NCBI GenBank assembly: GCA_937910255.1 | Contig: CALEOQ010000465.1 | Span: 1-19,603, forward strand | From: an uncultured Caulobacteraceae bacterium | GTDB taxonomy: Bacteria; Pseudomonadota; Alphaproteobacteria; Caulobacterales; Caulobacteraceae | Reading direction: 5' to 3' | DNA: 19,603 nt | Part shown: positions 1 to 6,469 of the stretch, piece by piece | How the letters are laid out: the number at the start of each line of letters is the position of its first letter | Position numbering within the stretch: the stretch's first letter is position 1 | Made by a program: the position numbers and the translations under genes | The notes under the pieces: model-generated | Told to the model about the DNA's origin: nothing | The model's database searches: none | The model's input: the letters and a program-made list of their open reading frames with translations, nothing else

Positions 1-75
1 GAACGTGTTGGTGTAGTAGGGGGGGGGTGGGTGGGGGGAGGGGGGGGGGGGGTGGTGGGGGGTGGTTTTTTTTTT
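1..75. other. Low-complexity G-rich and T-rich artefact
   Basis: The first 75 bases are mostly runs of G interrupted by single T or A, ending in a T run at about 65-75 directly against an Illumina adapter. Nothing here resembles the GC-balanced coding sequence of the rest of the window. Poly-G of this kind is typical of no-signal cycles in two-colour sequencing chemistry. It should be treated as technical and trimmed; any reading frame translated through it is meaningless. Confidence 0.9.
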
Positions 76-139
76 CAAGCAGAAGACGGCATACGAGATT
101 ACGACGTGACTGGAGTTCAGACGTGTGCTCTTCCGATCT
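76..139 (+). other. Illumina P7 / index / read-2 adapter contamination
   Basis: Positions 76-99 match the Illumina P7 flow-cell sequence and 106-139 match the TruSeq index-read adapter that ends in CTCTTCCGATCT. Between them, 100-105 (TACGAC) sits where a six-base sample index belongs. Genomic sequence begins at 140. The match is by recognition of the standard adapter, not by a search. Apparent start codons in this stretch, including the GTG at 125 that is in frame with the first gene, are adapter-derived. Confidence 0.97.
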
Positions 140-177
140 GCCTCGCTGCAGACCCGCGCCGAGGACAAGGGCGACCA
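140..177 (+). repeat. 38-bp exact repeat shared with third ACAD gene (2663-2700)
   Basis: Positions 140-177 are identical to 2663-2700, encoding the A-S-L-Q-T-R-A-E-D-K-G-D part of the ACAD middle domain. Homology continues beyond it with scattered differences. The adapter junction falls exactly at the start of this repeat, which suggests that the assembler stopped or joined here because of the paralogous repeat. Confidence 0.9.
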
Positions 178-922
178 CTATCTGGTCAACGGCCAGAAGA
201 TCTGGACCTCGGGCGCCAACCTCGCCGACTGGTGCTTCTGCCTGGTGCGCACCGACACCAGCAAGAAGCATGAGGGCATCTCCTTCCTGCTGATCGACAT
301 GAAGAGCCCGGGCGTCGAGGTTCGGCCCATCTTGCTGATCAATGGCGGCTCGCCCTTCTGCGAAACCTTCTTCACCGATGTGAAGGTCCCCAAGGACCAG
401 CTGTTTGGCCCTCTGAACGGCGGCTGGACCGTGGCCAAGCGCCTGCTGCAGTTCGAGCGCGACAACATCTCGGCGGGCCTGGGCGGCGGCAATATCGGCG
501 CGCCGACGGCGGTGATGAGCGTCGAGGACGCGGCCAAGACATATGTCGGCCTCGACGACACCGGCCGGATCGCCGACCACGACCTGCGCCGCCGGATCAT
601 CGAGCACCGGATGGAGGCCCGCGCCTTCCAGCTCACCGTCCGCCGGGCAGCCGACGAGGCCAAGTCCAACGCCGGGCCCAGCGCCGCCACCTCGATCATG
701 AAATATGCCGGGGCCAAGATCGCCCAGGACCGCAACGAGCTGATGATCGAGGCCTTCGGCCATCAGGGCCTGGGCTGGTCGGGCGACGGCTATGACGAGA
801 GCGAGCTCAACCTGGTCCGCGCCTGGCTGCGGTCCAAGGGCAATTCCATCGAGGGCGGAACCTCGGAAATCAATCTGAACGTGGTCTCCAAGCGGGTGCT
901 CGGCCTGCCGGACCCCAAGTAA
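140..922 (+). CDS. Acyl-CoA dehydrogenase, large (catalytic) subunit type; 5'-truncated
   Basis: This is the C-terminal 260 residues of an acyl-CoA dehydrogenase (ACAD), a flavoenzyme family that introduces an alpha-beta double bond into acyl-CoA thioesters. Aligned with the two complete paralogues downstream, it begins at their residue ~143, so about 142 N-terminal residues are lost at the adapter junction; the truncation is technical. The middle domain with the VNGQKIWTSG stretch is present. The FER motif (Glu107 of the fragment, equivalent to ~249) occupies the position of the catalytic base in isovaleryl-CoA dehydrogenase-type enzymes. The C-terminus has EGGTSE and KRVLGLP. The usual R-x-Q-F-G FAD motif is absent, as in the paralogues. 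It is first of four co-directional ACAD genes, 73 bp before the next. Substrate is unknown. Confidence 0.93.
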   Translation, partial: ASLQTRAEDKGDHYLVNGQKIWTSGANLADWCFCLVRTDTSKKHEGISFLLIDMKSPGVEVRPILLINGGSPFCETFFTDVKVPKDQLFGPLNGGWTVAKRLLQFERDNISAGLGGGNIGAPTAVMSVEDAAKTYVGLDDTGRIADHDLRRRIIEHRMEARAFQLTVRRAADEAKSNAGPSAATSIMKYAGAKIAQDRNELMIEAFGHQGLGWSGDGYDESELNLVRAWLRSKGNSIEGGTSEINLNVVSKRVLGLPDPK

Positions 923-951
923 GCGGACGACTCCACGAACGCCGAACTTCA

Positions 952-960
952 TGCTATAAT
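952..960 (+). promoter_or_regulatory. Candidate extended -10 promoter before second ACAD gene
   Basis: The 73-bp spacer between the first two ACAD genes is strikingly AT-rich at its 3' half and contains TGCTATAAT, a perfect TG-N-TATAAT extended -10 element. No good -35 lies 16-18 bp upstream. Predicted transcription would start near 967, about 29 bp before the ATG at 996. It could give an internal promoter in the operon, or simply be an AU-rich intercistronic leader. Confidence 0.3.
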
Positions 961-995
961 AAATGATAACATAATGATTTTTAGGGAGAATATTC

Positions 996-2204
996 ATGGC
1001 TGACTTTGGCGGCGCCGATCTGGACGGTTTCCGGGCGCAGGCGCGCGAATGGCTTGAAGCCAATTTCCCCAAGTCTCTGGCCCATGATACCGAAGCCCAG
1101 ACGCGGGCCATGGCCGGCGGCGCCGAACTCACCGGCGACATGGCGGTGTGGCGCGAGCGGATGGGCGAAAAGGGCTGGGGCGTCCCCACCTGGCCGGCCC
1201 AATACGGCGGCGGCGGCCTCTCGCCCCAGGAAGCCCGGGTGCTGAATCAGGAAATGGCCGCCATCGGCGCCTGGAACCCGATCGGCGGCATGGGCGTGGG
1301 CATGTTCGGCCCGACCCTGCTGGAATACGGCACCGAGGATCAGAAGAAGCAGTACATTCCCGACATCGTCACCGGGAAGGTGCGCTGGTGCCAGGGCTTC
1401 TCCGAGCCGGGCGCCGGCTCCGACCTCGCCTCGCTCTCGACCCGGGCCGAGGACAAGGGCGATCACTGGCTGGTCAACGGCCAGAAGATCTGGACCTCCG
1501 GCGGCCAGTGGGCGGACATGATCTTCTGCCTGGTGCGCACCGACACCACCAAGAAGCACGAGGGCATCTCCTTCGTGGTCTTCTCGATGCATCAGCCGGG
1601 CGTCGAGGTTCGCCCGATCCGCCTGATCGCCGGCTCCTCGCCGTTCTGCGAAACCTTCTTCACCGATGTGAAGGTGCCCAAGGAAAACCTGGTCGGCCCG
1701 CTGAACGGCGGCTGGACGGTGGCCAAGCGCCTGCTGCAGCATGAGCGCAGCGGCATGGGCGGCCGGGCCGGCGAAGGCGGCAAGCGCGAGGCGCTGGGCC
1801 TCATCGCCAAGAAGTATGTGGGCGAGGACGAACAAGGCCGGCTGGCCGATCTCGACCTGCGCACCCGCATCGTCATGAACGACATGGACCTGAAGGCCCT
1901 GCAGCAGACCGTCAAGCGCGCGGCCCTGGAAGCCAAGGGCAATTCCGGTCCCTCGGCGACCACCTCGATCATGAAGAACGCCAATATGAAGGTGGCGCAG
2001 GACCGGGCCGAACTGACCCTGGAGTTCATGGGTCATCAGGGCCTGGGCTGGGAAGGCGAGGACTTCACCGAGGAAGAACTGGCCGCCGTCCGCGGCTGGC
2101 TGGCTGGCAAGGCGGGCTCGATTTACGGCGGGTCCAATGAGGTGCAGAACAACATCATTTCCAAGCGCATCCTCGGCCTGCCGGACGCTGCGCCTTCGAA
2201 ATGA
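996..2204 (+). CDS. Acyl-CoA dehydrogenase, large (catalytic) subunit type, paralogue 2
   Basis: This complete 402-residue ACAD is expected to oxidise an unknown acyl-CoA in the cytoplasm. The N-terminal helical domain covers ~1-125. The middle beta domain carries WCQGFSEPGAGSDLASL (131-147) and VNGQKIWTSG (160-169). The C-terminal helical domain contains HER with Glu250, the position used as catalytic base in isovaleryl-CoA dehydrogenase and, from memory, mycobacterial FadE26/FadE29. The C-terminus has YGGSNE and KRILGLP. Canonical R-x-Q-F-G and Q-x-H-G-G FAD motifs are missing (the latter region reads MGHQGLGW). This suggests that it needs a partner supplying those FAD contacts, plausibly the small ACAD at 3462. 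The ATG has AGGGAG at 983-988. The leader and first codons resemble those of paralogue 3, pointing to tandem duplication. Similar large subunits include PimC-type pimeloyl-CoA dehydrogenase. Confidence 0.94.
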   Translation: MADFGGADLDGFRAQAREWLEANFPKSLAHDTEAQTRAMAGGAELTGDMAVWRERMGEKGWGVPTWPAQYGGGGLSPQEARVLNQEMAAIGAWNPIGGMGVGMFGPTLLEYGTEDQKKQYIPDIVTGKVRWCQGFSEPGAGSDLASLSTRAEDKGDHWLVNGQKIWTSGGQWADMIFCLVRTDTTKKHEGISFVVFSMHQPGVEVRPIRLIAGSSPFCETFFTDVKVPKENLVGPLNGGWTVAKRLLQHERSGMGGRAGEGGKREALGLIAKKYVGEDEQGRLADLDLRTRIVMNDMDLKALQQTVKRAALEAKGNSGPSATTSIMKNANMKVAQDRAELTLEFMGHQGLGWEGEDFTEEELAAVRGWLAGKAGSIYGGSNEVQNNIISKRILGLPDAAPSK

Positions 2205-2236
2205 TTACAAGCGACTGATTTTAAAGGAGATATTTA

Positions 2237-3427
2237 ATGGCTGATTTTGGCGGCTCTGATCTGGACGCCTTCCGCACGGAAGCGCGCGACTGGATCGAAG
2301 CCAACTTCCCCAAGTCCCTGAAGGGCAAGGGGGGCATGATGATGCGCGAGGAACGGTCCGAGCCCACGCCGGACATGGACGCCTGGCGCAAGGCCATGGG
2401 CGAAAAGGGTTGGGGCGTTCCCACCTGGCCGACCCAGTATGGCGGCGGCGGCCTGACCCCCGCGCACGGGCGCATCATCCAGCAGGAGCTGGGTCGCGTG
2501 GGGGCCTACAACCCCATCGGCGGCATGGGCGTCATGATGTTCGGCCCCACCCTGCTGGAATACGGCACCGAGGCCCAGAAGCAGCAGCACATCCCGCCGA
2601 TCGTGAAGGGCGAACTGCAATGGTGCCAGGGCTTCTCCGAGCCGGGCGCCGGTTCCGACCTCGCCTCGCTGCAGACCCGCGCCGAGGACAAGGGCGACCA
2701 TTACATCGTCAACGGCCAGAAGATCTGGACCTCGGGCGCCCAGTGGGCTCAGTGGTGCTTCTGCCTGGTGCGCACCGACACCACCAAGAAGCATGAAGGC
2801 ATTTCCTTCGTGCTGTTCCCGATGGACGTCCCCGGCGTCGAAGTCCGTCCGATCCCGCTGATCGCTGGCAACTCGCCCTTCTGCGAGACCTTCCTGACCG
2901 ACGTCCGCGTCGAAAAGGACCAGGTGGTCGGCCCGGTCAATGGCGGCTGGACGGTGGCCAAGCGCCTGCTGCAGCATGAGCGTTCGGGCCTGTCGGGCGC
3001 CGGCGGCGGCGGCGGCGGTCGTTCGCTGGTCAAGCTGGCCAAGGACTATGTGGGCGTCGACGAAGCCGGTCGCCTGTCGGACACCGACCTGCGCACCCGC
3101 GTGATCATGAACGAGATCGATGGTCGCGCCTTCCAGCTGACCGCCATGCGCGCCATGGCCGAATCCAAGGCCAATTCCGGGCCTTCGGCGGCCACCTCGA
3201 TCATGAAGAATGCGGGCACCCGCTGGATGCAGGATCGCGCCGAACTGACCATCGAGCTCATGGGCCATCAGGGCCTGGGCTGGGAAGGCGACGACTTCAC
3301 GCCTGAAGAGCTGGGCGCCGTGCGCTCCTGGCTGGGCGGCAAGGCGACGACCATCTATGGCGGTTCGCAGGAGGTGCAGAACAACATCATCTCCAAGCGC
3401 ATCCTCGGCCTGCCCGACCCGAAATAA
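2237..3427 (+). CDS. Acyl-CoA dehydrogenase, large (catalytic) subunit type, paralogue 3
   Basis: This complete 396-residue ACAD is closely similar throughout to the gene before it. It has the same domain order: N-terminal helices, WCQGFSEPGAGSD (129-141), VNGQKIWTSG (158-167), HER with candidate catalytic Glu248, then YGGSQE and KRILGLP near the end. It lacks the R-x-Q-F-G and Q-x-H-G-G FAD motifs. A glycine run (GAGGGGGG, about 253-260) follows the catalytic helix where paralogue 2 has RAGEGG, so this loop is the divergent part and may tune substrate choice. The ATG follows AAGGAGA at 2224-2230 and lies 32 bp after the previous stop in an AT-rich spacer, consistent with one transcript. Substrate is not predictable from the sequence. 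Confidence 0.94.
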   Translation: MADFGGSDLDAFRTEARDWIEANFPKSLKGKGGMMMREERSEPTPDMDAWRKAMGEKGWGVPTWPTQYGGGGLTPAHGRIIQQELGRVGAYNPIGGMGVMMFGPTLLEYGTEAQKQQHIPPIVKGELQWCQGFSEPGAGSDLASLQTRAEDKGDHYIVNGQKIWTSGAQWAQWCFCLVRTDTTKKHEGISFVLFPMDVPGVEVRPIPLIAGNSPFCETFLTDVRVEKDQVVGPVNGGWTVAKRLLQHERSGLSGAGGGGGGRSLVKLAKDYVGVDEAGRLSDTDLRTRVIMNEIDGRAFQLTAMRAMAESKANSGPSAATSIMKNAGTRWMQDRAELTIELMGHQGLGWEGDDFTPEELGAVRSWLGGKATTIYGGSQEVQNNIISKRILGLPDPK

Positions 3428-3461
3428 GCACTCATTCGAATTTTATAGGGATTACAATAAG

Positions 3462-4598
3462 ATGGCCGTTCTCAACGAAGAACAGACAATGCTTCGCGAC
3501 GCCGCGAAGAGCTGGGTGCAGGAAAAGTCCCCCGTCACCGCCTTCCGCAAGATGCGCGATAGCGGGGTCGAGCTGGGCTACGACGCCAACGCCTGGAACG
3601 AAATGGCCGAGATGGGCTGGGCCGGGGTGATCATTCCCGAGGAATACGGCGGCTCGGACTTCGGCTACCTCTCCATGGGCCTGATCCTGGAGGAAACCGG
3701 CCGCACCCTGACCGCGTCCCCGCTGCTGGCCTCTGGCCTGGCCGCGGCCTCGGCCCTGGTCCTGGGCGGCTCCGACGCCCAGAAGTCGGAATGGCTGCCG
3801 AAGATCGCCGGCGGTGAAGTCGTCGGCGCCCTGGCGATCGACGAAGGCGCCCATCACGCCCCGGAAAAGGTGGCCCTGAAGGCTGAGAAGTCCGGTTCGG
3901 GCTACAAGCTGTCGGGCTCCAAGTCCTTCGTGCTGGAAGGCATGGCCGCTGGCCTGCTGATCGTCTCGGCCCGCACCTCGGGCCAGCCGGGCGACACCGA
4001 CGGGATCACCCTGTTCCTGGTCGCCGGCGACGCCAAGGGCGTGAGCCGCAAGCGTCTGCACCTGGCCGACAGCCGCGGCGCCGCCAACATCACCTTCGAC
4101 GGCGTCGAAGTGGGTGAAGACGCCGTGCTGGGCGAAGTGGACAAGGGCCACGCCCTGCTGGAGAAGACCCTCGACCGCGCCCGCGCCGGCCTCTGCGCCG
4201 AAATGCTCGGCTCGGCCGTCCAGGCCTTCGAAATCACCCTCGACTACCTCAAGGTCCGGGTGCAGTTCGGTCAGGTCATCGGCTCCTTCCAGGCCCTGCA
4301 ACATCGCGCGGCCAAGATGTTCACCGATCTCGAACTGGCCCGCTCGGCCGTCGAAGCCGCCCTTCAGGCGATCGACGCCGACACCCCGGACGTTCCGGAA
4401 CTGGTCAGCCTGGCCAAGGCCAAGATGGGCGACGTCTTCCATCTGGTGTCCAACGAGATGGTCCAGATGCATGGCGGTATCGGCATGACCGACGCCCACG
4501 ATGCGGGCTTCTACATGAAGCGCGCCCGTGCGGCCGAGGCGGCCTTTGGCAACCAGGGCTATCACCGCGACCGCTACGCCCGCATCCAGGGCTACTAA
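3462..4598 (+). CDS. Acyl-CoA dehydrogenase, small (FAD-motif-bearing) subunit type
   Basis: This 378-residue ACAD is distantly related to the three before it. It has IPEEYGG (58-64), the FAD-contacting R-V-Q-F-G (266-270) and Q-M-H-G-G (335-339). Where catalytic-type paralogues have Glu-Arg, it reads L-D-R-A (Asp238), so it probably lacks an effective base. In heteromeric alpha2-beta2 ACADs (mycobacterial FadE26/FadE27 and FadE28/FadE29; PimC/PimD-type enzymes) catalytic and flavin-binding residues are split between subunits, and this gene fits the partner role. The ATG at 3462 is chosen because the protein begins in the usual ACAD helix (NEEQTMLRDAA); an in-frame extension to 3357 would run through the end of the previous gene. 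The gap after gene 3 is 34 bp, with AGGGA at 3447-3451. It is the last gene before the operon terminator. Confidence 0.93.
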   Translation: MAVLNEEQTMLRDAAKSWVQEKSPVTAFRKMRDSGVELGYDANAWNEMAEMGWAGVIIPEEYGGSDFGYLSMGLILEETGRTLTASPLLASGLAAASALVLGGSDAQKSEWLPKIAGGEVVGALAIDEGAHHAPEKVALKAEKSGSGYKLSGSKSFVLEGMAAGLLIVSARTSGQPGDTDGITLFLVAGDAKGVSRKRLHLADSRGAANITFDGVEVGEDAVLGEVDKGHALLEKTLDRARAGLCAEMLGSAVQAFEITLDYLKVRVQFGQVIGSFQALQHRAAKMFTDLELARSAVEAALQAIDADTPDVPELVSLAKAKMGDVFHLVSNEMVQMHGGIGMTDAHDAGFYMKRARAAEAAFGNQGYHRDRYARIQGY

Positions 4599-4601
4599 AA
4601 C

Positions 4602-4630
4602 CTGTCGCCCCGGCTTCGGTCGGGAGACAG
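4602..4630 (+). terminator. Upstream hairpin of a tandem terminator region
   Basis: CTGTC (4602-4606) pairs with GACAG (4626-4630), and an inner CCCG/CGGG stem closes a TTCG-containing loop. There is no T tract. It sits just after the last ACAD stop codon and before the strong terminator at 4645, and may stabilise the 3' end. Confidence 0.4.
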
Positions 4631-4644
4631 TTCGACCCCATGGA

Positions 4645-4670
4645 CCCCCGGCTTCGCGGCCGGGGGTTTT
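4645..4670 (+). terminator. Rho-independent terminator of the ACAD operon
   Basis: The stem CCCCCGGC (4645-4652) pairs perfectly with GCCGGGGG (4659-4666) around the loop TTCGCG and is followed by TTTT. The T tract is on the plus-strand side, so it serves the ACAD operon. The convergent sigma-factor gene ends 10 bp further on. Confidence 0.85.
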
Positions 4671-4679
4671 CATTTGGGC

Positions 4680-5933
4680 TCAGGGTGGAGCCGCCTCGGC
4701 CTGCAGGCGGTCGATATGCTGGCGGATGTGGGCGGCCTCGGCCGGCGTGCGGGCCAGGGCGATAGCGCGGTCGAAGGCCTCCCGGGCCTCGACCTTCCGC
4801 TCCAGCGTGAGCAGCATGGCCCCCCTCACCCCATGGAAATGGAAATAGGCGTCGAGCCGGTGGGCCAGGGGTTCGATCAGGTCCAGCGCCGCGGCCGGCC
4901 CTTCGGTCTTCGACACCGCCACCGCCCGGTTAAGGGTCACCACCGGCGAGGGCATATGATGCTCCAGGGCCTGATAGAGGCCGGCGATCTGCGGCCAATC
5001 GGTGTCCTCGGGCCGGGGCGAACGGGCGTGCAGGGCGGCGATGGCCGCCTGGATCTGGTAGGGACCGGGCTGGCGATGGCGGATGGCCTTGTCGATCAGG
5101 GCCAGGCCCTCGGCGATCATCTTGCCGTTCCAGTGGGTGCGGTCCTGATCCTCCATGAGGACGATGGCCCCCTCGTCGTCGAAGCGGGCCTGGGCGCGGG
5201 CGTGCTGCAGAAGCATCAGGGCGGTCAGCCCCATGATCTCGGCCTCGGCGGGGAACAGGCGCAGCAACAGCCGCCCCAGGCGGATCGCCTCGTCGCACAG
5301 CCCGCTGCGCAGGGGCGCCTCGCCGCCGCTGGCGGAATAGCCCTCGTTGAACAGCAGGTAGACCATGGCCGCCACCGCCGCCAGGCGCTCGGCCCGCTCC
5401 ACCGCGCCGGGCGTCTCGAAGGGCGTGCCGGCCTTGGCCACCTTGGCCTTGGCCCGGGTGATCCTCTGCTCTATGGCGCTCTCGCCCACCAGGAAGGCGC
5501 GGGCGATCTCGGCCACGCTCAGGCCACAGACGATCCGCAGGGCCAGCGCAATCTGTTGGGTGGCCGGCAGGTCGGGATGGCAGCAGATGAACAGCAGCCG
5601 CAGGACGTCGTCGCGATAGTCGGCCCCGTCCAGCCGCTCCACCAGATCGGCCTCGGCGTCCTCCAGGTCGGAGATCAGCACCTCCTGCGGCAGGGGCGCC
5701 TCGCGGGCCTTGCGGCGCACGCCGTCCAGGGCCGCATTGCGCCCGACGAAGATCAGCCAGGCTGTGGGGTCGCGGGGCGGCCCTTTTTCCGGCCAGTTGC
5801 GCAGGGCGCGCAGGCTCGCCTCCTGAAAGGCCTCTTCAGCGATGTCGAGGTCGCGGAAGTATCGCAGCAGGGCGGCCATGGCCTGGGGCCGCGCGGCCGC
5901 CAGGGCCCCGTCGATCCAGGCCAGGTCGCTCAT
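4680..5933 (-). CDS. ECF42-type RNA polymerase sigma factor with C-terminal extension
   Basis: This is a 417-residue extracytoplasmic-function sigma factor. Region 2 lies at ~10-80 (AEEAFQEA, then PTAWLIFVGRNAALDGVRR) and binds core polymerase and the -10 element. Region 4 lies at ~110-165 (PATQQIALALRIVCGLSVAE, then ESAIEQRITRAKAKV) and binds the -35. The remaining ~240 residues form a long helical extension with FNEGYSAS (195-202) and EDQDRTHW (261-268), typical of the ECF42 group, whose TPR-like extension is reported to control sigma activity in place of an anti-sigma factor. The gene overlaps the preceding DGPF-domain gene by ATGA (5930-5933), indicating translational coupling and the standard ECF42 neighbourhood. 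The signal sensed is unknown. No anti-sigma gene is adjacent. Confidence 0.93.
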   Translation of the reverse strand: MSDLAWIDGALAAARPQAMAALLRYFRDLDIAEEAFQEASLRALRNWPEKGPPRDPTAWLIFVGRNAALDGVRRKAREAPLPQEVLISDLEDAEADLVERLDGADYRDDVLRLLFICCHPDLPATQQIALALRIVCGLSVAEIARAFLVGESAIEQRITRAKAKVAKAGTPFETPGAVERAERLAAVAAMVYLLFNEGYSASGGEAPLRSGLCDEAIRLGRLLLRLFPAEAEIMGLTALMLLQHARAQARFDDEGAIVLMEDQDRTHWNGKMIAEGLALIDKAIRHRQPGPYQIQAAIAALHARSPRPEDTDWPQIAGLYQALEHHMPSPVVTLNRAVAVSKTEGPAAALDLIEPLAHRLDAYFHFHGVRGAMLLTLERKVEAREAFDRAIALARTPAEAAHIRQHIDRLQAEAAPP

Positions 5934-6313
5934 TGTCCGGCGTCGGCCGGCAGGGCGCTGGAATGATAGACGCCGATGGGCCGCAGCTCATAGGCGCCGC
6001 CGGGATTGGCGCGGCCCAGGTCGCGGGCGATCTCGAGCGCCTGGTCCAGATCGTCGCAATCGACGATGTAGAAGCCCAGCAGCTGCTCCTTGGTCTCGGC
6101 GAAGGGGCCGTCCAGCACCAGCGGCGGATCGCTGTCCTTGCGCAGGGTGGTCGCCGCCGAGGTGGGCAGCAGGCGCGCCACCGGACCCAGTCGGCCCTCC
6201 GCCGCGAGCCTCTGGTGGACCACGTCCAGCTTCTCCATGACCGCATCGTCCTCGGCCTTGGACCAGCCGCCGACAATGGCTTCTGCGTGATAGCAAAGGA
6301 TGGCGTAGAGCAT
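5930..6313 (-). CDS. YCII-related DGPF-domain protein (ECF42 partner)
   Basis: This 127-residue cytoplasmic protein has the YCII/DGPF fold: an N-terminal beta-strand start (MLYAILCYH), and LDGPFAETKEQL with DGPF at 68-71 followed by GFYIVDCDDLDQAL. These small ferredoxin-like proteins are the characteristic genomic partners and usual transcriptional targets of ECF42 sigma factors. Their biochemical activity is not firmly established. The ATG at 6313 follows AGGAAG with good spacing. The stop codon overlaps the start of the sigma gene, so the pair is an operon. A candidate ECF42 promoter lies 25 bp upstream. A longer in-frame start 23 bp upstream in another frame is not supported, since it yields arginine/serine-rich shadow sequence. 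Confidence 0.92.
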   Translation of the reverse strand: MLYAILCYHAEAIVGGWSKAEDDAVMEKLDVVHQRLAAEGRLGPVARLLPTSAATTLRKDSDPPLVLDGPFAETKEQLLGFYIVDCDDLDQALEIARDLGRANPGGAYELRPIGVYHSSALPADAGQ

Positions 6314-6337
6314 GGGCGATCTTCCTGTTGATCCAAG

Positions 6338-6364
6338 GACGGGCGATTATGCCTTGGTCCGACA
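6338..6364 (-). promoter_or_regulatory. Candidate ECF42-dependent promoter of the DGPF/sigma operon
   Basis: On the minus strand TGTCGG (6364-6359), 17 bases and CGTC (6341-6338) resemble the motif I recall for ECF42 target promoters (TGTCGA in the -35 and CG[A/T]C in the -10), with one -35 mismatch. The start codon follows 24 bp later, giving a short leader. The position fits autoregulation of the sigma-factor operon. It was found by eye only. Confidence 0.5.
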
Positions 6365-6469
6365 GGGCGTCAGGAGAAATTACGGGCTTTCCCTGTCGCG
6401 GGCGCCCGGCCGCCTCGCCAAGGCCCCGGATATTCGCTATCGCAGCGCCCTGGACGTTTGGGGGCCGGC

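Noticed and set aside
20..64. Possible G-quadruplex or natural G-rich element
   Set aside because: It is joined directly to adapter and is best explained as no-signal poly-G from sequencing.
27..293. Glycine-rich reading frames at the left end
   Set aside because: They are translated from poly-G artefact and the Illumina adapter, then run out of frame through the ACAD gene.
981..2036. Long minus-strand frame opposite the second ACAD (similar ones opposite the third and fourth)
   Set aside because: Composition is histidine/glycine/arginine-rich shadow of GC-rich codons; no recognisable domain, and the sense strand encodes a clear ACAD.
4674..5966. 430-codon plus-strand frame opposite the ECF42 sigma gene
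   Set aside because: The minus-strand product has unmistakable sigma-2 and sigma-4 regions; the plus frame is low-complexity Gly/Gln/His-rich.
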